Source: Cocos nucifera (taxonomy: Eukaryota > Streptophyta > Magnoliopsida > Arecales > Arecaceae). From it: DNA of 64,000 bases. Below the pieces are notes generated by a model that worked only from the letters and a program-made list of their open reading frames with translations, was not told the DNA's origin and did no database searches. Location: positions 1,298,676-1,362,675 of the forward strand of contig QRFJ01000058.1 in the NCBI GenBank assembly GCA_006176705.1, read 5' to 3'. The position numbers and the translations under genes were made by a program. Each line of letters opens with the position of its first letter. Positions within the stretch are counted from its first letter, which is position 1. Positions 22,561 through 36,080 of this stretch are shown one piece after another.

Positions 22561-25315
22561 TGAAGGATGCAGTGTAGGGTTTGCAGTGCTACTTTCAAAA
22601 AAAATTTTCAAAAATAGCAAAGATACAGTAAAAGAAGTAATTAATCTAATTAATTACCTACTGATCATATCAAAATATTAAACCCAATACTAAGGATCTA
22701 AATATAATATGCATGCATTCTTATAGATCTGAAAAATAAAACTATGCAGCAAACTCTTTACTACATCTATTTATTTAGAATATAATATCTTTTTGTGGAT
22801 AGCTGATCACCGCAATTTGAATCTATCGAATAATGTTCTAGTATTGTACCATAGCTACATATGTGTCCGACCTTTACAGTTGGTCCACATGGAGCTCCTG
22901 GTCTCGATCAGCCCCACTGGAGTGCTAGCTCCTCGATGGGGCCTTCGATGGCTGATCATGATTGATCTTATTGATCATCTATTTTCTAATTTTTTGGATG
23001 CTCTAAAAAATTAAAACTCATTCTTTGAAGGATGATGAGATGGTATACAAAGTTTGGTGATGATCTGATGCTCACAGCACTCGATCTTTCCACCCGAACC
23101 TAGATTTTCAAATCTAGGGTTTCACTCGGCCCAAAAACCCTGACACACTAAAAATCCTCTCATGCCCTCTCTACATGGAGTTTTTCTATGAAATAAGTTT
23201 TTATGAAAAGATGACTTCTAAATCTATAAACTCTATTTATATCATATCTAAAAGTTAAGTGTCTTTAGAGATAAAAATTAGAAGAGAATCAAGGGATGAG
23301 GGAAAAATAAAATGCCATAGGATCTTGCACACCTTCACTCTAGGATTTTTTTTTTTGCCCAAAAACAATGCCCAATCACTTTCAAATTTTTACCATGGAA
23401 TGGTTTCCCCTTCTTTTTCTTGCACAAAAATTCTCATAATTTATTGCATGAAAAATAAGTAGAAATGCCATGTGGATTGGATAGGTTAAGATTGGTTGAA
23501 CTAATTTCAACCAACTTCTAGTGTTTGAATTCAAATGCAAGCCTATCTAATCCCAACACTCATACCACTTATTTCACACACAGAAGGACTTTCCTTCTAT
23601 GTGCATGCACCATTTTTTAGAAAAATTGACGACCATAAAGAAAAAAGGGCATGGAGATAAGGATAAGAGGGAGAGGGAGGTTTCAACCAAACCAACCTCT
23701 TTGAATTCAAAATTCAAAAATGTTTGAACTGGTCCAACACTTGGACCAGGTCAAAGAGAGAAAGAAAGGGGTGCAAATTCCTTTTCTTCATTAGAGAAAC
23801 TTACATAAAAATAAAGGTGGGCATGGGCAAGGTAGAAAAGTCAAACATGAGATGGTGCATGGGGAGGTTTGAATTCAAACAGGGTTTGAATTAGTCCAAG
23901 TTGGTTTCAACCAAATCAAATTAATTTAAAACCAACTAGACCAGATTAAATCCAACCCAATTAAGCTTAACCTAATCTATTTAATTTTTAATCAAATTAA
24001 AAATTAATTTGATCCAGCCCCTAATCAAATCAGGGTCAAATCTCCCATAATAATTAGGTCAACTCATGACCTAATCGGGTCAAATCCAATCGAATCCAAT
24101 TCGATCAAACTTGATCAAATCCTCATCACTCAATCAAATTGAGCTAATCAATAATCAAATTACTAATTAATCTTTCAATAAATATAGAGTCTCAATCGGA
24201 TAGGAGTCTGGGCAATAAAGTCCCATCACTATGAAACTCTCGAAGAGTTCCAATCTAGTGAGACTCTTGAACCTAGTGCCCCAAATGAATGGAACACGTG
24301 ATCATAGAGTCCCATACTAGTGAAACTCTTAATCAGAGAGTCCCAGATGGTGGTGCTTAGAGTCTCAATCCATAGGACTCTATATCAACCATCAGATCAA
24401 GTAGTAACTCCTATTGTGTGTGACTCCATAGGTTCGAATCCTAAGCCGATAGCACAGAAACTAATTTTCTGTACCAATCGATGTGACCATCTAGCAATGG
24501 TACCTAACATCTGGATAGGTCGAATTTATCGTAATGCAAAATCGACAATCCTATGGAATATGGTTACTGTATAATTCATCCGCTTCACCTCAATACTCAA
24601 AAGATGACCTAGGGTTTAACTATCAACCCTAAAAAATCATCTACAGTGTATTTCAAATTACAGTGTCCATCGAATGGACTACCTCAACCAAGGTTTTGCT
24701 AAATTAAAATACATTGATACACTTGCTCCAACACTTAGAGAGGTCAATCCTATCTTGACACATGCACTAACTTCATAAGTACTTGACTACACCCAATAGC
24801 CTTCCATCACTAAATTAGAAATTCTGATAGTCCGGTACCTAAGTACAATGAGTTGCTTGTAAGCCACCATGGTGATCTCAGGTCTAAAGAATACTTATAC
24901 CCATATCCTTCGCGACAACTCTTAATAGTAGAGAGCTATGCAGTTGGATCATGTTCAGTGAAATGTACCCCTACACTTCACCTACATGCCATAACAGTAT
25001 CTCCATACTTCTTGGTTAAGAGGATAATCAACACTTATGGCATACAATGACCTACACTCAATAAACATTGTCATTCTTAGTAACAACATATCATTTAGTT
25101 GTAAACAATTTAAGGACTAAATTACAAATCCTCCTTTGTCGAATCTAAATAGTCCTAAGGACTTTATCACAACACATAAGTTTATTAGAAGATAACAAAA
25201 TTTATGATAAAAAATATTAAAATAATTTTTATTAATTTATAATTTATATATAATTATAAATGTATAGTCCAACCATCAACAGGCTGATGATTGACTTTGG
25301 AATACATTTTCAATA
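22561..25315 (-). repeat. 3' LTR of copia-2
   Basis: Its left edge TGAAGGATGCAGTG follows the TSD directly. Its right edge CATTTTCAATA is the complement of TATTGAAAATG, i.e. the normal TG start changed to TA. A reversed, shortened version of the AGAGTC minisatellite of copia-1 lies at about 24185-24390. Confidence 0.88.
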
Positions 25316-26960
25316 ATCTCCCACTTGGACTAAAGCCAATTGGTGCAATATCTAATACCTCTTCGACTTGAAGTCGTTGAACTCTTTCACCGCAACAGCT
25401 TTAGTGAATGGGTCGACTAGGTTCTCCTTTCCATCAATCTTTTGAAGGTCGACGTCACTACCTCGATCCATAATTTCTTGGATAAGATAGTAGCGGCATA
25501 GAATATGCTTCGTCTGCTAGTGTGCCTTTGGTTTCTTCACCTGATCAATGGCTCCAGAGCTATCATAATAGAGCAAAATTGGACCATCAAGGGAGAGTGC
25601 TACTCCAAGCTCGGTGATGAATTTTTTTAGCCATAATGCTTCTTTAGCAGCATCTGATGCAGCGACATACTCCACCTTGCAAACTGATTCGACCACAGTG
25701 TATTGCTTGAAACTTTTTCAGCAGATGGCCCCATCATTAAGGATAAATATATATCCCGACACACTCTTGTTATCATCATGATTAGACTGAAAATTGAAGT
25801 TTGTGAACCCTATAAGTTTCAAGTCTGATTCATCATATACAAGCCACTGGTCCTTAGTATTTCTTAAATACTTCAGAATGATTTTAACAACCTTCAAGTG
25901 GTTCTTTCCTAGATCAAATTGGTATCTACTCACTACCCCTAATGAGTATGCCACATCTGGTCGTGTATATATCATGACATATATTATAGAACTCACTGTC
26001 GAAGTATATGATATTCTACTCATACGCTTTCTTTCTAGAGGTATTGTCGAATAATTTCTCTTTGAAAGAGAAATTCCATGGCCAATCGGTACATAGCCTT
26101 TCTTAAAATTCTCTATGCTGAACCATTTCAGCATAGTATCAATGTACATAGATTGGAACAATCCAACCAATCTTTTAGATCTATCTTTATAGATCTTCAT
26201 CCCTAGGATGTAGAAAGCTTTTCGCAGATCTTTCATGAAGAACTATGATGACAGCAAGATCTTTATTCCTTATAATATAGGTACATCATTTCCAATTAAG
26301 AGAATGTCATCCATATACAATACTAGGAATACAATTGCTGAACCATTAGCCTACTTGTATATGCAGGGCTCCTCTTCGTTCTTAATAAAGTCATACGTTT
26401 TGATTATTCTATTAAATCATATGTTCCAGCTCCAAGATGTCTACTTCAATCCATAAATGGACCTCTAAAGCCTACACACCTTAGACTCATCTATGGATGT
26501 GAATCCTTCAGACTATATCATATATACCTATTCATCCAACTCTTCATTTAGGAAAGCCATTTTCACATCCATCTGCCAGATTTCATAATCTAGATGGACA
26601 ACAATGGCAAGCATAATCCGAATGGATTTGAGCATTACCATAGGAGAGAACATCTCATCATAGTCAATACCATAATGTTGATGATATCCCTTGGCAACCA
26701 AATGGACTTTATAGGTCTCCACATTTCTGTTTGCGCTCCTTTTTCTTTTGAAGATCCACTTACATCTTATAGGTTTTATCCCTTTAGGTGGATCAACCAA
26801 TGTCCATACATCGTTGACTTTCATGGACTCCATTTTGGATTTCATGGCCTCAAGCCATTTTTCATAGTCAGATTTCTGTATTGCATCCATGTAAGTGATC
26901 GGATCCTCATCATTCTCATCGAGTTCGATAGGATTCTCATCCCAGACCAAGAAATCATAG
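25316..26960 (-). pseudogene. Copia-2 reverse transcriptase and RNase H, broken
   Basis: On the minus strand the RT starts near 26950 (SDYEKWLEAMKSKMESMKV, WTLVDPPKGIKPIRCKW) and keeps YEIWQMDVKMAFLNEELDE. The catalytic box VLYMDDILLIGND near 26290-26335 is intact, unlike copia-1. The RNase H part shows ISYTSTVSSIIYVM, LKYLRNTKDQW and FQSNHDDNKSVSGY. Stops (for example near 26240 and 26527) break the frame. The PPT next to the LTR reads GTGGGAGAT on the minus strand (about 25316-25326). Confidence 0.85.
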
Positions 26961-27079
26961 TATCTATCCGATTGATGTGGTACTCTATCAGATCATCTTA
27001 AGGATGCATCTATAATGGGTTCTAGTTCTGATCTAATCAGATCCAGCTTAGGTTCAACAACTTGTGTCTGTTCTTCCAC

Positions 27080-27985
27080 CTACCGATCTTAGAGGCATTA
27101 GTTTCTTCACCAAGGAACTTCTTTTCTAAAAAGACTGCCTTAAGACTGACAAGCACTTTTTGCTTATCAGCAAGATAGAAATAATATCCTTTAATTTTTT
27201 TGGGTAACCTATAAAATTATACTTATCAGACCTAGGTCCAAGCTTGTCTATCATTAAATATTTGACATAAGCCGAACACCCCCAAATCCTAAGGTATGAG
27301 AACACTGGCTTACACCTATCCATATCTCATATGGCATTTTATTAACAAATTTACTCTAAATCCTATTTAGAATGTAACAAGCTGACTCGAGCACATATCC
27401 CCATAAGGAGATCGGCAAAGTAGCAAATCACATCATGGATTGAACCATGTCCAATAGGGTCCGATTCCTCCTTTCAGACACACCATTATGTTGTGGTGTT
27501 CCAGGAGGGATCTATTGGAAGAGAATCTCATTCTCCCCTAGATATATTAGAAATTCATTGGAAAGGTACTCACTCTCTCGATCAGCCGAAGAGTTTTAAT
27601 ACTCTTTCCAATTTGCTTCTCTACCTCATTTTGAAATAGTTTGAACATTTCAAATGACTCTGACTTATGCTTCATTAAATAGACGTACCCATATCTTGAT
27701 AGGTAGTTTGTGAAAGTTATAAAGTAGAAATATCCACCTTTGGCACTTAAGCTCATGGGTCCACATACATCTGAATGTACTAGACTTAGGAGTTCAGTGG
27801 CTCGTTCATCATTTCCAGCAAAAGATGACTTGGTCATCTTACCAAGAAGATAGGACTCACAAATCAAAAGTGATTCACAATCATTAATCTCAAAAATTTC
27901 TTCTTGAGCTAACTTATTTATTCTATTCTTGTTAATATGACCCAGCCTACAATGCCAAAGGTAGACTTCGGACACATCACTAATT
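27080..27985 (-). pseudogene. Copia-2 integrase, frameshifted
   Basis: The GAG-pre-integrase segment reads YLWHCRLGHINKNRI, then CESYLLGKMTKSSF. The second Cys of the CxxC pair is Tyr. The core begins VHSDVCGPM. At about 27590 the frame shifts: the second catalytic Asp and following EYLSNEF are readable only in the next frame. Downstream NGVSERRNRTL supplies the Glu. The 27126-27323 frame is the post-core extension (RIWGCSAYVKYL, IGYPKKL). The protein cannot be made intact. Confidence 0.82.
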
Positions 27986-28199
27986 CTAAGGCATTTACCA
28001 GAGGATTAAACCACGTTAATAGGCATAGTTAATAAATAAATACCGTTGTTTAATTATCCAATAAAAATTATAACACCATTCAAAATGACATTATAAATTT
28101 TTTTTTATTGATATTTCATAACCATTAATGGCCAAAAAACCTATAGAAATGACATTCAATAAAAAAGTTGGACAAAAATGACATTCATTAAGAATAACT

Positions 28200-28420
28200 T
28201 TATTTAAATTGATTATAAGGTTCATGATTTCTAAAGCTAGAATTAAAATTTATCTTCCATCTCCAACATTCAGAAATCTCTCATCTTGATCAAATCTCCT
28301 ACTGACCTACAAGCCCTGCATAGAATTATAAATATGATAAGGGCTTCCAATATCTAATACCTAGGTAGTAGAATCAAATAAGAAAAAATTGCAAGGTGTT
28401 ATCATATAATTACTTTGTCC
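28200..28420 (-). pseudogene. Copia-2 protease remnant
   Basis: Minus-strand frame readable as NYMITPCNFFLFDSTT, then VLDIGSPYHIYNSMQGL, gives the protease active site as D-I-G. The sequence between here and the integrase (27986-28200) is degraded, with several stops and an A/T-rich patch. Confidence 0.65.
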
Positions 28421-28429
28421 AGCAACTAC

Positions 28430-29284
28430 TTACTTCCTCCTCGGCCTGTTTGGGTCTAGGGAGGCAATGTACAGAGGACAGTTCCTCTTCCAATGCACTT
28501 ATTTCTTGTAGAAGAAGCACTCCACCTGGCTCTAATCGAGCATGCACTTCTTGGTCTGACCCTATGCAGTCGTCTGACATTAGGCTGCACCTTCTTGTTC
28601 TTCTTCTTCTTGTTGTTCTTCTTTTCTTTCTTAAAGAGATGACGATCACAAGAAGATCCTCGCACTACATTCACCATCTTCTTATGGAGTTGATGATCCT
28701 TCTCAAAGTTCTGCAGCAACCCAAACAAGCCGTGGTAGTTGATTGCAGGATTTGTCATTCTAAAATAAGTCACAAAAAGAAAGAAAAGACTTGGGCAAGG
28801 AATTAAGGATCGCATCCTTACCGAGCTGCTCATGTAGGAGAAAGCCCAGCTTGCTAAGGCACTCAATCATCTCGATCATGTGCAATACATGATCGATGAC
28901 TGAGGCCCTGTCCCTCATTCAAGCATTGAAAATGGCATAACTTATTTTGTGCCTTTCAACATCGTCAGGCATGCCAAATGAGTCGTTCAATATTTGAAGC
29001 ATCTTCTATGGCTGGGCATTTTCAAACCTATGGCTGAACTCTTCATTCATTACCGCTAGCATTATGCACCGAACAGTGGAACGATCATTGAGTTACTTTT
29101 GATAAGTATCTCGTACCGCTCCTCTAGCATTCAGAGCTGGCTCCTCAGATGTTGGATCCATTAATATATAAAGGATCCACTCATGCTCTAAGATGATTTT
29201 TAACTTATGATACCAACTATCGAAGTTGGGTCTCATTAATTTATCATTGTCTAACAATGACCAGAGCGATAAATTAGTGACCAT
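28430..29284 (-). pseudogene. Copia-2 gag, broken
   Basis: Starting from the ATG at 29284 the minus strand reads MVTNLSLWSLLDNDKL and NFDSWYHKLKIILEHEW, the UBN2-type Gag start. Later pieces are KTSYAIFNA-like text, NYHGLFGLLQNFEKDHQ and a Lys/Arg-rich tail. The zinc knuckle (about 28480-28530) reads ECFFYKK, stop, VHWKRNCP: the second Cys is Tyr and a Gly codon position is TAA. Gag would form the particle and bind element RNA. Confidence 0.78.
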
Positions 29285-29289
29285 TTTTG

Positions 29290-30691
29290 CATAAAAAAAA
29301 AATCAAATCTAATTAGTATATGAATCAATCATCCTAAAGATTTGGACTTTAGTCTAAAGGTTCTTCCACTATTTTATACGAATTGATAGCCTCTACCTTC
29401 AATTTGAGAAATTACTTTAATTCCTTAGTGGGTACTAGAATCCACATAGACTACACACAAGCCCAACTTTGGTTGGTCAACCCATGTGCATCTATGGATA
29501 GTTTCAAAATCAATTATTTTTCTAAACAACTTTTAGTAATATTGATTTTGCCTTAGAAACCTAATCAGTAGGCTTTGGCCTCCACTAAAAAAATCTGGTC
29601 AGGTCCAATAATTAACATGATCATATTTGATCTTATCTAATCAATAAATGATCAAGCCCGACTTTGGTTGGCCAACCTAACCACCATCAGAAAGATTTAA
29701 CCAAATTATCATTTGATGAATGATAATTTCGTTAGTCAATAATCACCAAGCCTTTGGGCCTCCAATGATCATTATACTTATGAACCCATTATCACTCAAC
29801 TTAATGGAAGGTTATGATTTAGTTATCTATATAACTATTTTATTTTTTAGGATCTAATAATTTTAGAGGATTTAATTAACATATTTTAAGAAGGGGAGAA
29901 ATTTAGCGAGCCAATTTCGATCCTCCCACTGATTTCATAAAGTTAGATTAAAAAGGATCTAATCTAAGCTATCATTAGGAGCAGCTAAATCAATCAGACT
30001 GATTTACCTAATTGACATGGGTGAGCCCAAATCACTAAGTGATCTAATCAAAATCTAATTCATCAGGATGGCCAGGTAAGCAAGATCAATGAAAGGGATA
30101 TGCCATTAACTCGTCAAAGATCAAATCAATGCGAGTAGCTCCCAATTAAAAACACTGGTCAAACTGCTAGACTTACCTTAGACACCATCCGGTTCATTAA
30201 TTTTAATTTGATCAACCTAGTAATTATGGGTTCAACCACATAGCTATGAATCAAGTCCATTTGGTCCTCGTTAAAGGCATGGACTTGACCAACTACGAGT
30301 CCTTAACCTAATCTAAATTAATATTTAATTAGATTTGATCAATTACTCTAAATTAGTCCATTCTTTAACTAATCTTAGATTTAACCCAATTTATGAACCT
30401 AATTTAGCTAATCGAATAACCCATAAGTTTATGATTAATGACTTAGAGTCTTAATTCATAATTCTAGATACTAAATTATTATACTTAATTTTAATTAAGT
30501 TTATGGGCTGAGGGTTAGGGTTTGGCATTTCAAAAATATTTTTTAAAATTTTGAAAGGTTCTTTATAACTTAGTATTGTTCACCGATTGAGTTGACTTAC
30601 TTTAAAATTGAATCAGCTCAATTCACAAACAATACTAGTTATAGGGTTTAATCTAAAACTATGTACACTACATAATACTAAATCATAAATC
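29290..30691 (-). other. Leader of copia-2, part 1
   Basis: Non-coding leader between gag and PBS, homologous in reverse to 9.6-11.3 kb of copia-1. It is cut at 30691 by copia-3; AAATC at 30687-30691 pairs with GAATC at 41098-41102 as the target duplication. No gene is seen. Confidence 0.7.
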
Positions 30692-32957
30692 TATTAAATA
30701 TGTGCCCTAGAAGTTAGATTGTCTGTCACTTATAATATACTTCTAAGGGCAATTTTATAATTTTAACTATAAATTAATAAATAGATTATTTTTCTATCAC
30801 TGTGTGTATTTAAAAGTATTTGTGATACATATTTTGGGTTAATGGTAATGACAATTCATATTTTTAAGAGTTAAAAATTTAAGACATGAATTTTTATAAT
30901 TAACTCATAAACTGCTCTCGATCATAGGATCGTCACGAGAATGGTGATCGATCCAAAAGATTGGTGTACAATCGCTTTCTTAGGATAGACGTGTCTTGAG
31001 TCTACGGTATGGAGACACTGGAGCGAGAGTACAGATACATGTTAGAAAATGAGGGCACTGAGTATGACCATCTCGAGTAGTCATAAGAAAGTCTACCTTC
31101 TCATCGATGACTGACTTGATGCTATAGTGGTGTGTATGGTTCTTTGATCTGAGATGCATCGACAGTTTACCTTAAGGGTGTTATAGTTTAACTATACCAT
31201 AACTCGATCTCCTAGCCATTCGGAATCCTAAGGTGTATGTTGGCTATAGCATGTTCATTGTAGGAATTGGATTACACCAATAAGAAGATCTATCTATCTC
31301 GGTAGATGAGGAGTAGCCCTATGATAATTATGAGATTGAGTCTTTAAGCCCATAGCCATGGTAGAGTGAAGATGATAGAAAGATTTTCTATTAAAATTTC
31401 ATATTGGACTTGAATCAAATGATTAATTCATATGATAGATATTGGGTTTTACGAGTTCACCATAACCCTAATCCAGTTGAGGCTCAAGATAGAAGAACCC
31501 AATCATCTTGGTAACTACATCGAAAGGTTTACTTTCAGTTCTGATGGGTTGTTATCATATACTACTAGGTATCACTAGTGGATTTTGGGAGCAATTAGAA
31601 TGATTTTGATGATCAATCATTCTAATTGTATGAATCAAAAAAGTTTTAATCCATCGAAAGGTATTTTGATGATGTCGATGATGGAGATCGTGACATATCC
31701 TATTACCATACAAAATTAAACCTAACTAGATCACACAAATAAGGGTTTGGATCTGGATGTCATCAATTGAGCTAATTCAGTTCGATTGATTTGAATTAGA
31801 TCCAATCAGGTTCAAGGTAATCGTGCTAGCACACGATTGAGCCTGACTTTCTCCTTCTGAAATTTTTTTGATTCATTGCAACTAAGTCAAATTTGATTTA
31901 ACTCATTCTGATATTTTGAATAAGTTTATTTTTATCTAACTCAAATAAGTTTAGATTAGATTAATTATAAAAATTAAATTCATTCATAGTCAAATTGGAC
32001 TAGGGTCAAAAGTTGACCTGTTTGAGAGAATGAAGGATCACCTGATTAGATACTTCTAAAAAAAATTTTAAAAATTATTTTAATTTGATTTTTGGATATA
32101 TGATAGAGTATAAATTATACATTGGGTTTACCAAATTTTATGATTTTTGGAGGTGTTTAGACTAAGTTATGATAGAGTTTGATTTGGATCAAACTCTTGA
32201 GGGAAGAGTCCTAAGCGTAGTGGACTCTTCCTTATCTATTCATGCCACCACCTTCCAATTGATTTTTGATGTCAAAATCAGATAGGATCTAGGGATATTT
32301 GTGGAGATCAGGTCCAGGAGTCCCAATGGTCAAAAAAATAAGGATTTTGGTCAAAGAGGGATTTGAACTTGGCACTATGCTTTTGTATAAGAACCCTTGC
32401 GCCAAGGCTCTTTACGTAGAAATGTTTTTCATACACAAAGGCTACTATTCTAGATATCCCACACCCCCTTTATCTTCTCTCTCCCTCTCTTCTACATGTC
32501 TAAAAAGTTAGGCATAAATCTGAGAAGAAGATCCAATCAAATTTGTGAAGAGTTCAGCATCTATGTGATGGTGTTTGTGAGATGGACACGCTACCTTCAG
32601 AAATTTTTTGAAGAACTTCCATATTAGATTCAAATCTAATCTTTGAAGAAAAGATTTATAAGAAGAAGATATCCAGATCCTTTCCAAGTAAATACCAATA
32701 GAGGCCAGGCGTGTGCATGGCTTCTTTCAGAACCTCAAGAAATATCAGGATCATCGTAGGATAATCAGATTACCCAAACAAGGTATGATATTAAATCTGA
32801 TTTAATTTTTATTTTAATTTTTAATATTAGATCATCATGATTAAATTTGAAACTCTTAGATTAGATTAGATCATTTAAAAATTTTTAGAAAAATCCATCT
32901 CAGATCTGATCAGATCTGCACGATCTTACAATGAAAAATAGGATTTTTTCTTCAACT
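30692..32957 (+). repeat. 5' LTR of copia-3
   Basis: It begins TATTAAATATGTGCCCTAG, where the 3' copy has TGTTAGATGTATGCCC, so the terminal TG is TA here. It ends CTTCAACT before the PBS. The ORF at 32299-32511 lies in the LTR near its CT-rich 3' part and has no known domain. Confidence 0.88.
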
Positions 32958-32969
32958 AGTATCAGAGCC
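32957..32969 (+). promoter_or_regulatory. Primer binding site of copia-3
   Basis: TAGTATCAGAGCC at the LTR end matches the initiator tRNA-Met PBS (TGGTATCAGAGCC) with one G-to-A change. Confidence 0.8.
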
Positions 32970-34890
32970 AGATTAGCAGTTCTTCAAATTTATCTTAGAT
33001 CTAATTTTATTTTTATTTATAATTTGATATTAAAAAATTTTAGATATCACATCAGATGTGATTAGATCTAAAATTAAAAAAATAAAAAATTAAATATTTT
33101 AGATCTAATATGTATAAGATGCATGACTAGACTGGGTATAGAATAGTTCTATATATAGTCCAGTATGATCATGTATTTATTTTGACTAAATATAATTTTA
33201 AATCTATTTAATTTTATTTTTTTAATATTATAATTATTATAATTAGATCTAAAAATAAAAAATAAATTTTTTAATTTTTGATTTATTCATATGAGATATG
33301 AAAGATGTATGCTTAGACTAGTCATAGAATAATTCTATAAGACGTCTAGAATAGTTTTATATTTGATATGATCAAATTTAAAATTTTATTTTTTAGATTT
33401 AATATGTAATATTTTATATTTGAAAGTATACATATTGATGATACATGAGATGTATGCAAGACATGTATTAGTTAGATCTTTTTATATGTGATATATGATC
33501 TAACTAGTTTTATAGTAAAAAATTATATTTCTAATTAAGAAGTTCTCCATGGCCATCCGATCATAAGAATAAAGTAGGATTTAAAGACCCTCTCCTTCCA
33601 ATCGATGGGATGTTCTTATGGCATGTTGGGGTGCTGTGCATTCGTCCTTAATCAAAAATCAGAACTTATTTTTCTGTAAAATTTTAGATCCTGAAATTCT
33701 AGGATTTTTATTACATATTTTATTCATGAACCCAAAACTTAATTAAGAATTAAGATTATGAAATTAATTAGATCTAAAAATTATGAATTTTTAGATCTAA
33801 GATATATTCATAATACTAGGGTTCGGGCTTGGGTAGCTCAATTAGGTCTAGCAGTTGATCAAACTGAATCAAGAGTTGATTAGATGGGATCAACAATGCT
33901 TAAATTTGACCAGCCTAATAGGATTAAGTCTGGGTCAAGATCGAATCATATTGAGATTTGACTCGATCAAGTCAAGACCTAATTAGGCTCAGAGGTTAGA
34001 GTCTTGGATTGTAGGCAAACCCAATTAGTTCTGATTCAATAATTTGGTGTCTAAGGTAAGTCTAGCAGATACGATTGACTAATTTTTAATTGGGAGCTAC
34101 TCGATCTGAATGCATTCTTATCGAGTTAATGGCATATCCCTTCCACCGGTCTCACTTACCTGGCCATATCTGTTGACACAGTTCTGATCTGAGGTGGTCA
34201 ATAATCCGAGCTAACCCATGCCACTAGGTTAGTCATAATTGTTATGACTAAGTCAAGTCTAGTTTAATGAGACCTGAATCAAATTCTTTCCTAAGAAAAG
34301 ATTAAGTCTGAGGTCTTCCACCATTGTAGATGTGCGGGCCCTTCCCTGGGGTTGATTGTTCTCGGCTGGATACAGTGGCTCAGTTGCACCAGGAAGATGC
34401 AACCATGTCTATTAGGCATTGGATGCTATGGGCTGGAGGATGAGTTGGGCTCAATATTCTGGATACGGTGAGAGATCCAATTAAGGAATCCAGTCTATGC
34501 AAATGGTGGGTCTTGACTTAACTAAGGAGTGGATCAATATTTCGGATATGATGAGATTCATGAATTAGAGATCCAGATTTGGGTGCACCATGATTAGAGA
34601 ATCATTGAACAAGAGTTGTTCACTCATTGGCAATTGACCCATCATCCAATAACTGTTAGATGTGAGGTGATGAGTCAGTTGGTGAGACCGCACCATCCCA
34701 CTAGAAATCAATTAATCATGAAGATTTTTGCATCTCTGTCAGAGGAAGTGTAGAGGATCTGAGTAAAATAGTGGAAGCCTAATTTATTTAAAAATAAAAT
34801 TTTTAAATAAATTGGTTAAGTCTAATTATAAAATCTAACTAGAAACTTTGACTCTCTATAAAAAAATATCTGCATTCAATCCACTAGCCT
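32970..34890 (+). other. Untranslated leader of copia-3
   Basis: About 1.9 kb of AT-rich sequence, rich in AGATCTAA words, with no long open frame. It includes short GC-richer stretches (34320-34450) with no known feature. Confidence 0.65.
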
Positions 34891-36080
34891 GTATCCTAGA
34901 CACCCATAGACTGACCAGACCTAACTACAAGGATTGGCTTTGAAACTTTAAAATTATTTTGGATTCCAAGAAATTGACTCATGTATTGGAACAGGATCCT
35001 CTCACCTTACCAGCCCATCCATTCGCTGATCAGAGAGTATCTCTCGAGAAGTGGATGGATAAAAATAATAAAATTAGGTATTACATATTGGGCTCGATGT
35101 CTGATGAGCTACAGCATCAACATGAAGATATTAAGATAAGCCGCCAAATGTTGGCTCCCCTGCAAGAGTTGTTTGGTGAACAGAGTTGTGTAGCCAAATA
35201 TCAAGTCACTAAAAGACTATTTAAGGCTCAAATGCATGATGGACAGTCGGTCCAAGATCATTGTCTGATGATGATCAAGGACTTAGAAGAGCTTGAGAAG
35301 CTCGGTGTCAAGTTAGATTAGGATCTACAGACTGACATAATTTTGCAGTCCTTGACTGATGCGTATGGGCAGTTCATCATGAACTACCATATGCATAAAC
35401 TTTAGAATACCTTGGCTGAGCTCATGAATATGCTGGTTACTGCTGAGCTTTCTATGAAAAATTTTCAAGGCTCAGTACTTGTTATGGAGTGGACTTCTTC
35501 CAAGAGAAAGTCTTTTGGAAAAAAGAAGAAGTCCATAAAGAAGCAGAAGGTAGATGGTGGAAAGAAAAAGAAAGCAGAGCCAAAGAAGAAGGCTATTGAC
35601 AGAGGAAAATATTTTCATTGCAACATCGATGGCCATTGGAAGCGAAATTGCCATCTTTACTTGGCCAGCCTGAAGAACAAGAAGGAGACAGGCCCTTCTG
35701 GAGGTATGCTCATTATAGAATCTAGTCTTATGATTTCTTCTGCATCCAATTGGATGCTTGACTCTGGTTCTAGTACTCACTTGTGCACTTCTATGCAGGA
35801 TCTTAAGGATAGTAGGAGGCTAAGGGATGGTGAGATGATCCTACGCATCGAAAATGGTGCAAGAGTTGCTGCTATAGCTGTGGGAACCTATCCTCTATGA
35901 TTACTATCAGGATTAGACTTAGTACTTAGGGACTATTTTTATGTGCCTGCAGCAAGTAGGAATTTGATTTCTATTTCATATTTAGCACAGGAAGGCTATG
36001 TAATTAGTTTTTCTAAAGACCATTGTAATATTCTTTATGAAAGAAATAAAATTACAAGTGGTTTTCTTATAAATGATCTC
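34891..36080 (+). pseudogene. Copia-3 gag and protease, with stops
   Basis: Gag readable pieces are KKLTHVLEQDPLTLPAHP, LQELFGEQSCVAKY and IKDLEELEKLGVKLD, then a Lys-rich basic region and the knuckle KYFHCNIDGHWKRNC. The first Cys of CX2CX4HX4C is Tyr (TAT at 35610-35612). The protease active site follows as WMLDSGSSTHLC near 35760, intact. Stops at 35320 (TAG) and 35403 (TAG) interrupt gag. Gag and protease are in one frame, as usual for copia. Confidence 0.85.

Noticed and set aside
28396..28806. 136-residue plus-strand frame as a gene
   Set aside because: It is the antisense shadow of copia-2 gag and its Lys/Arg-rich tail.
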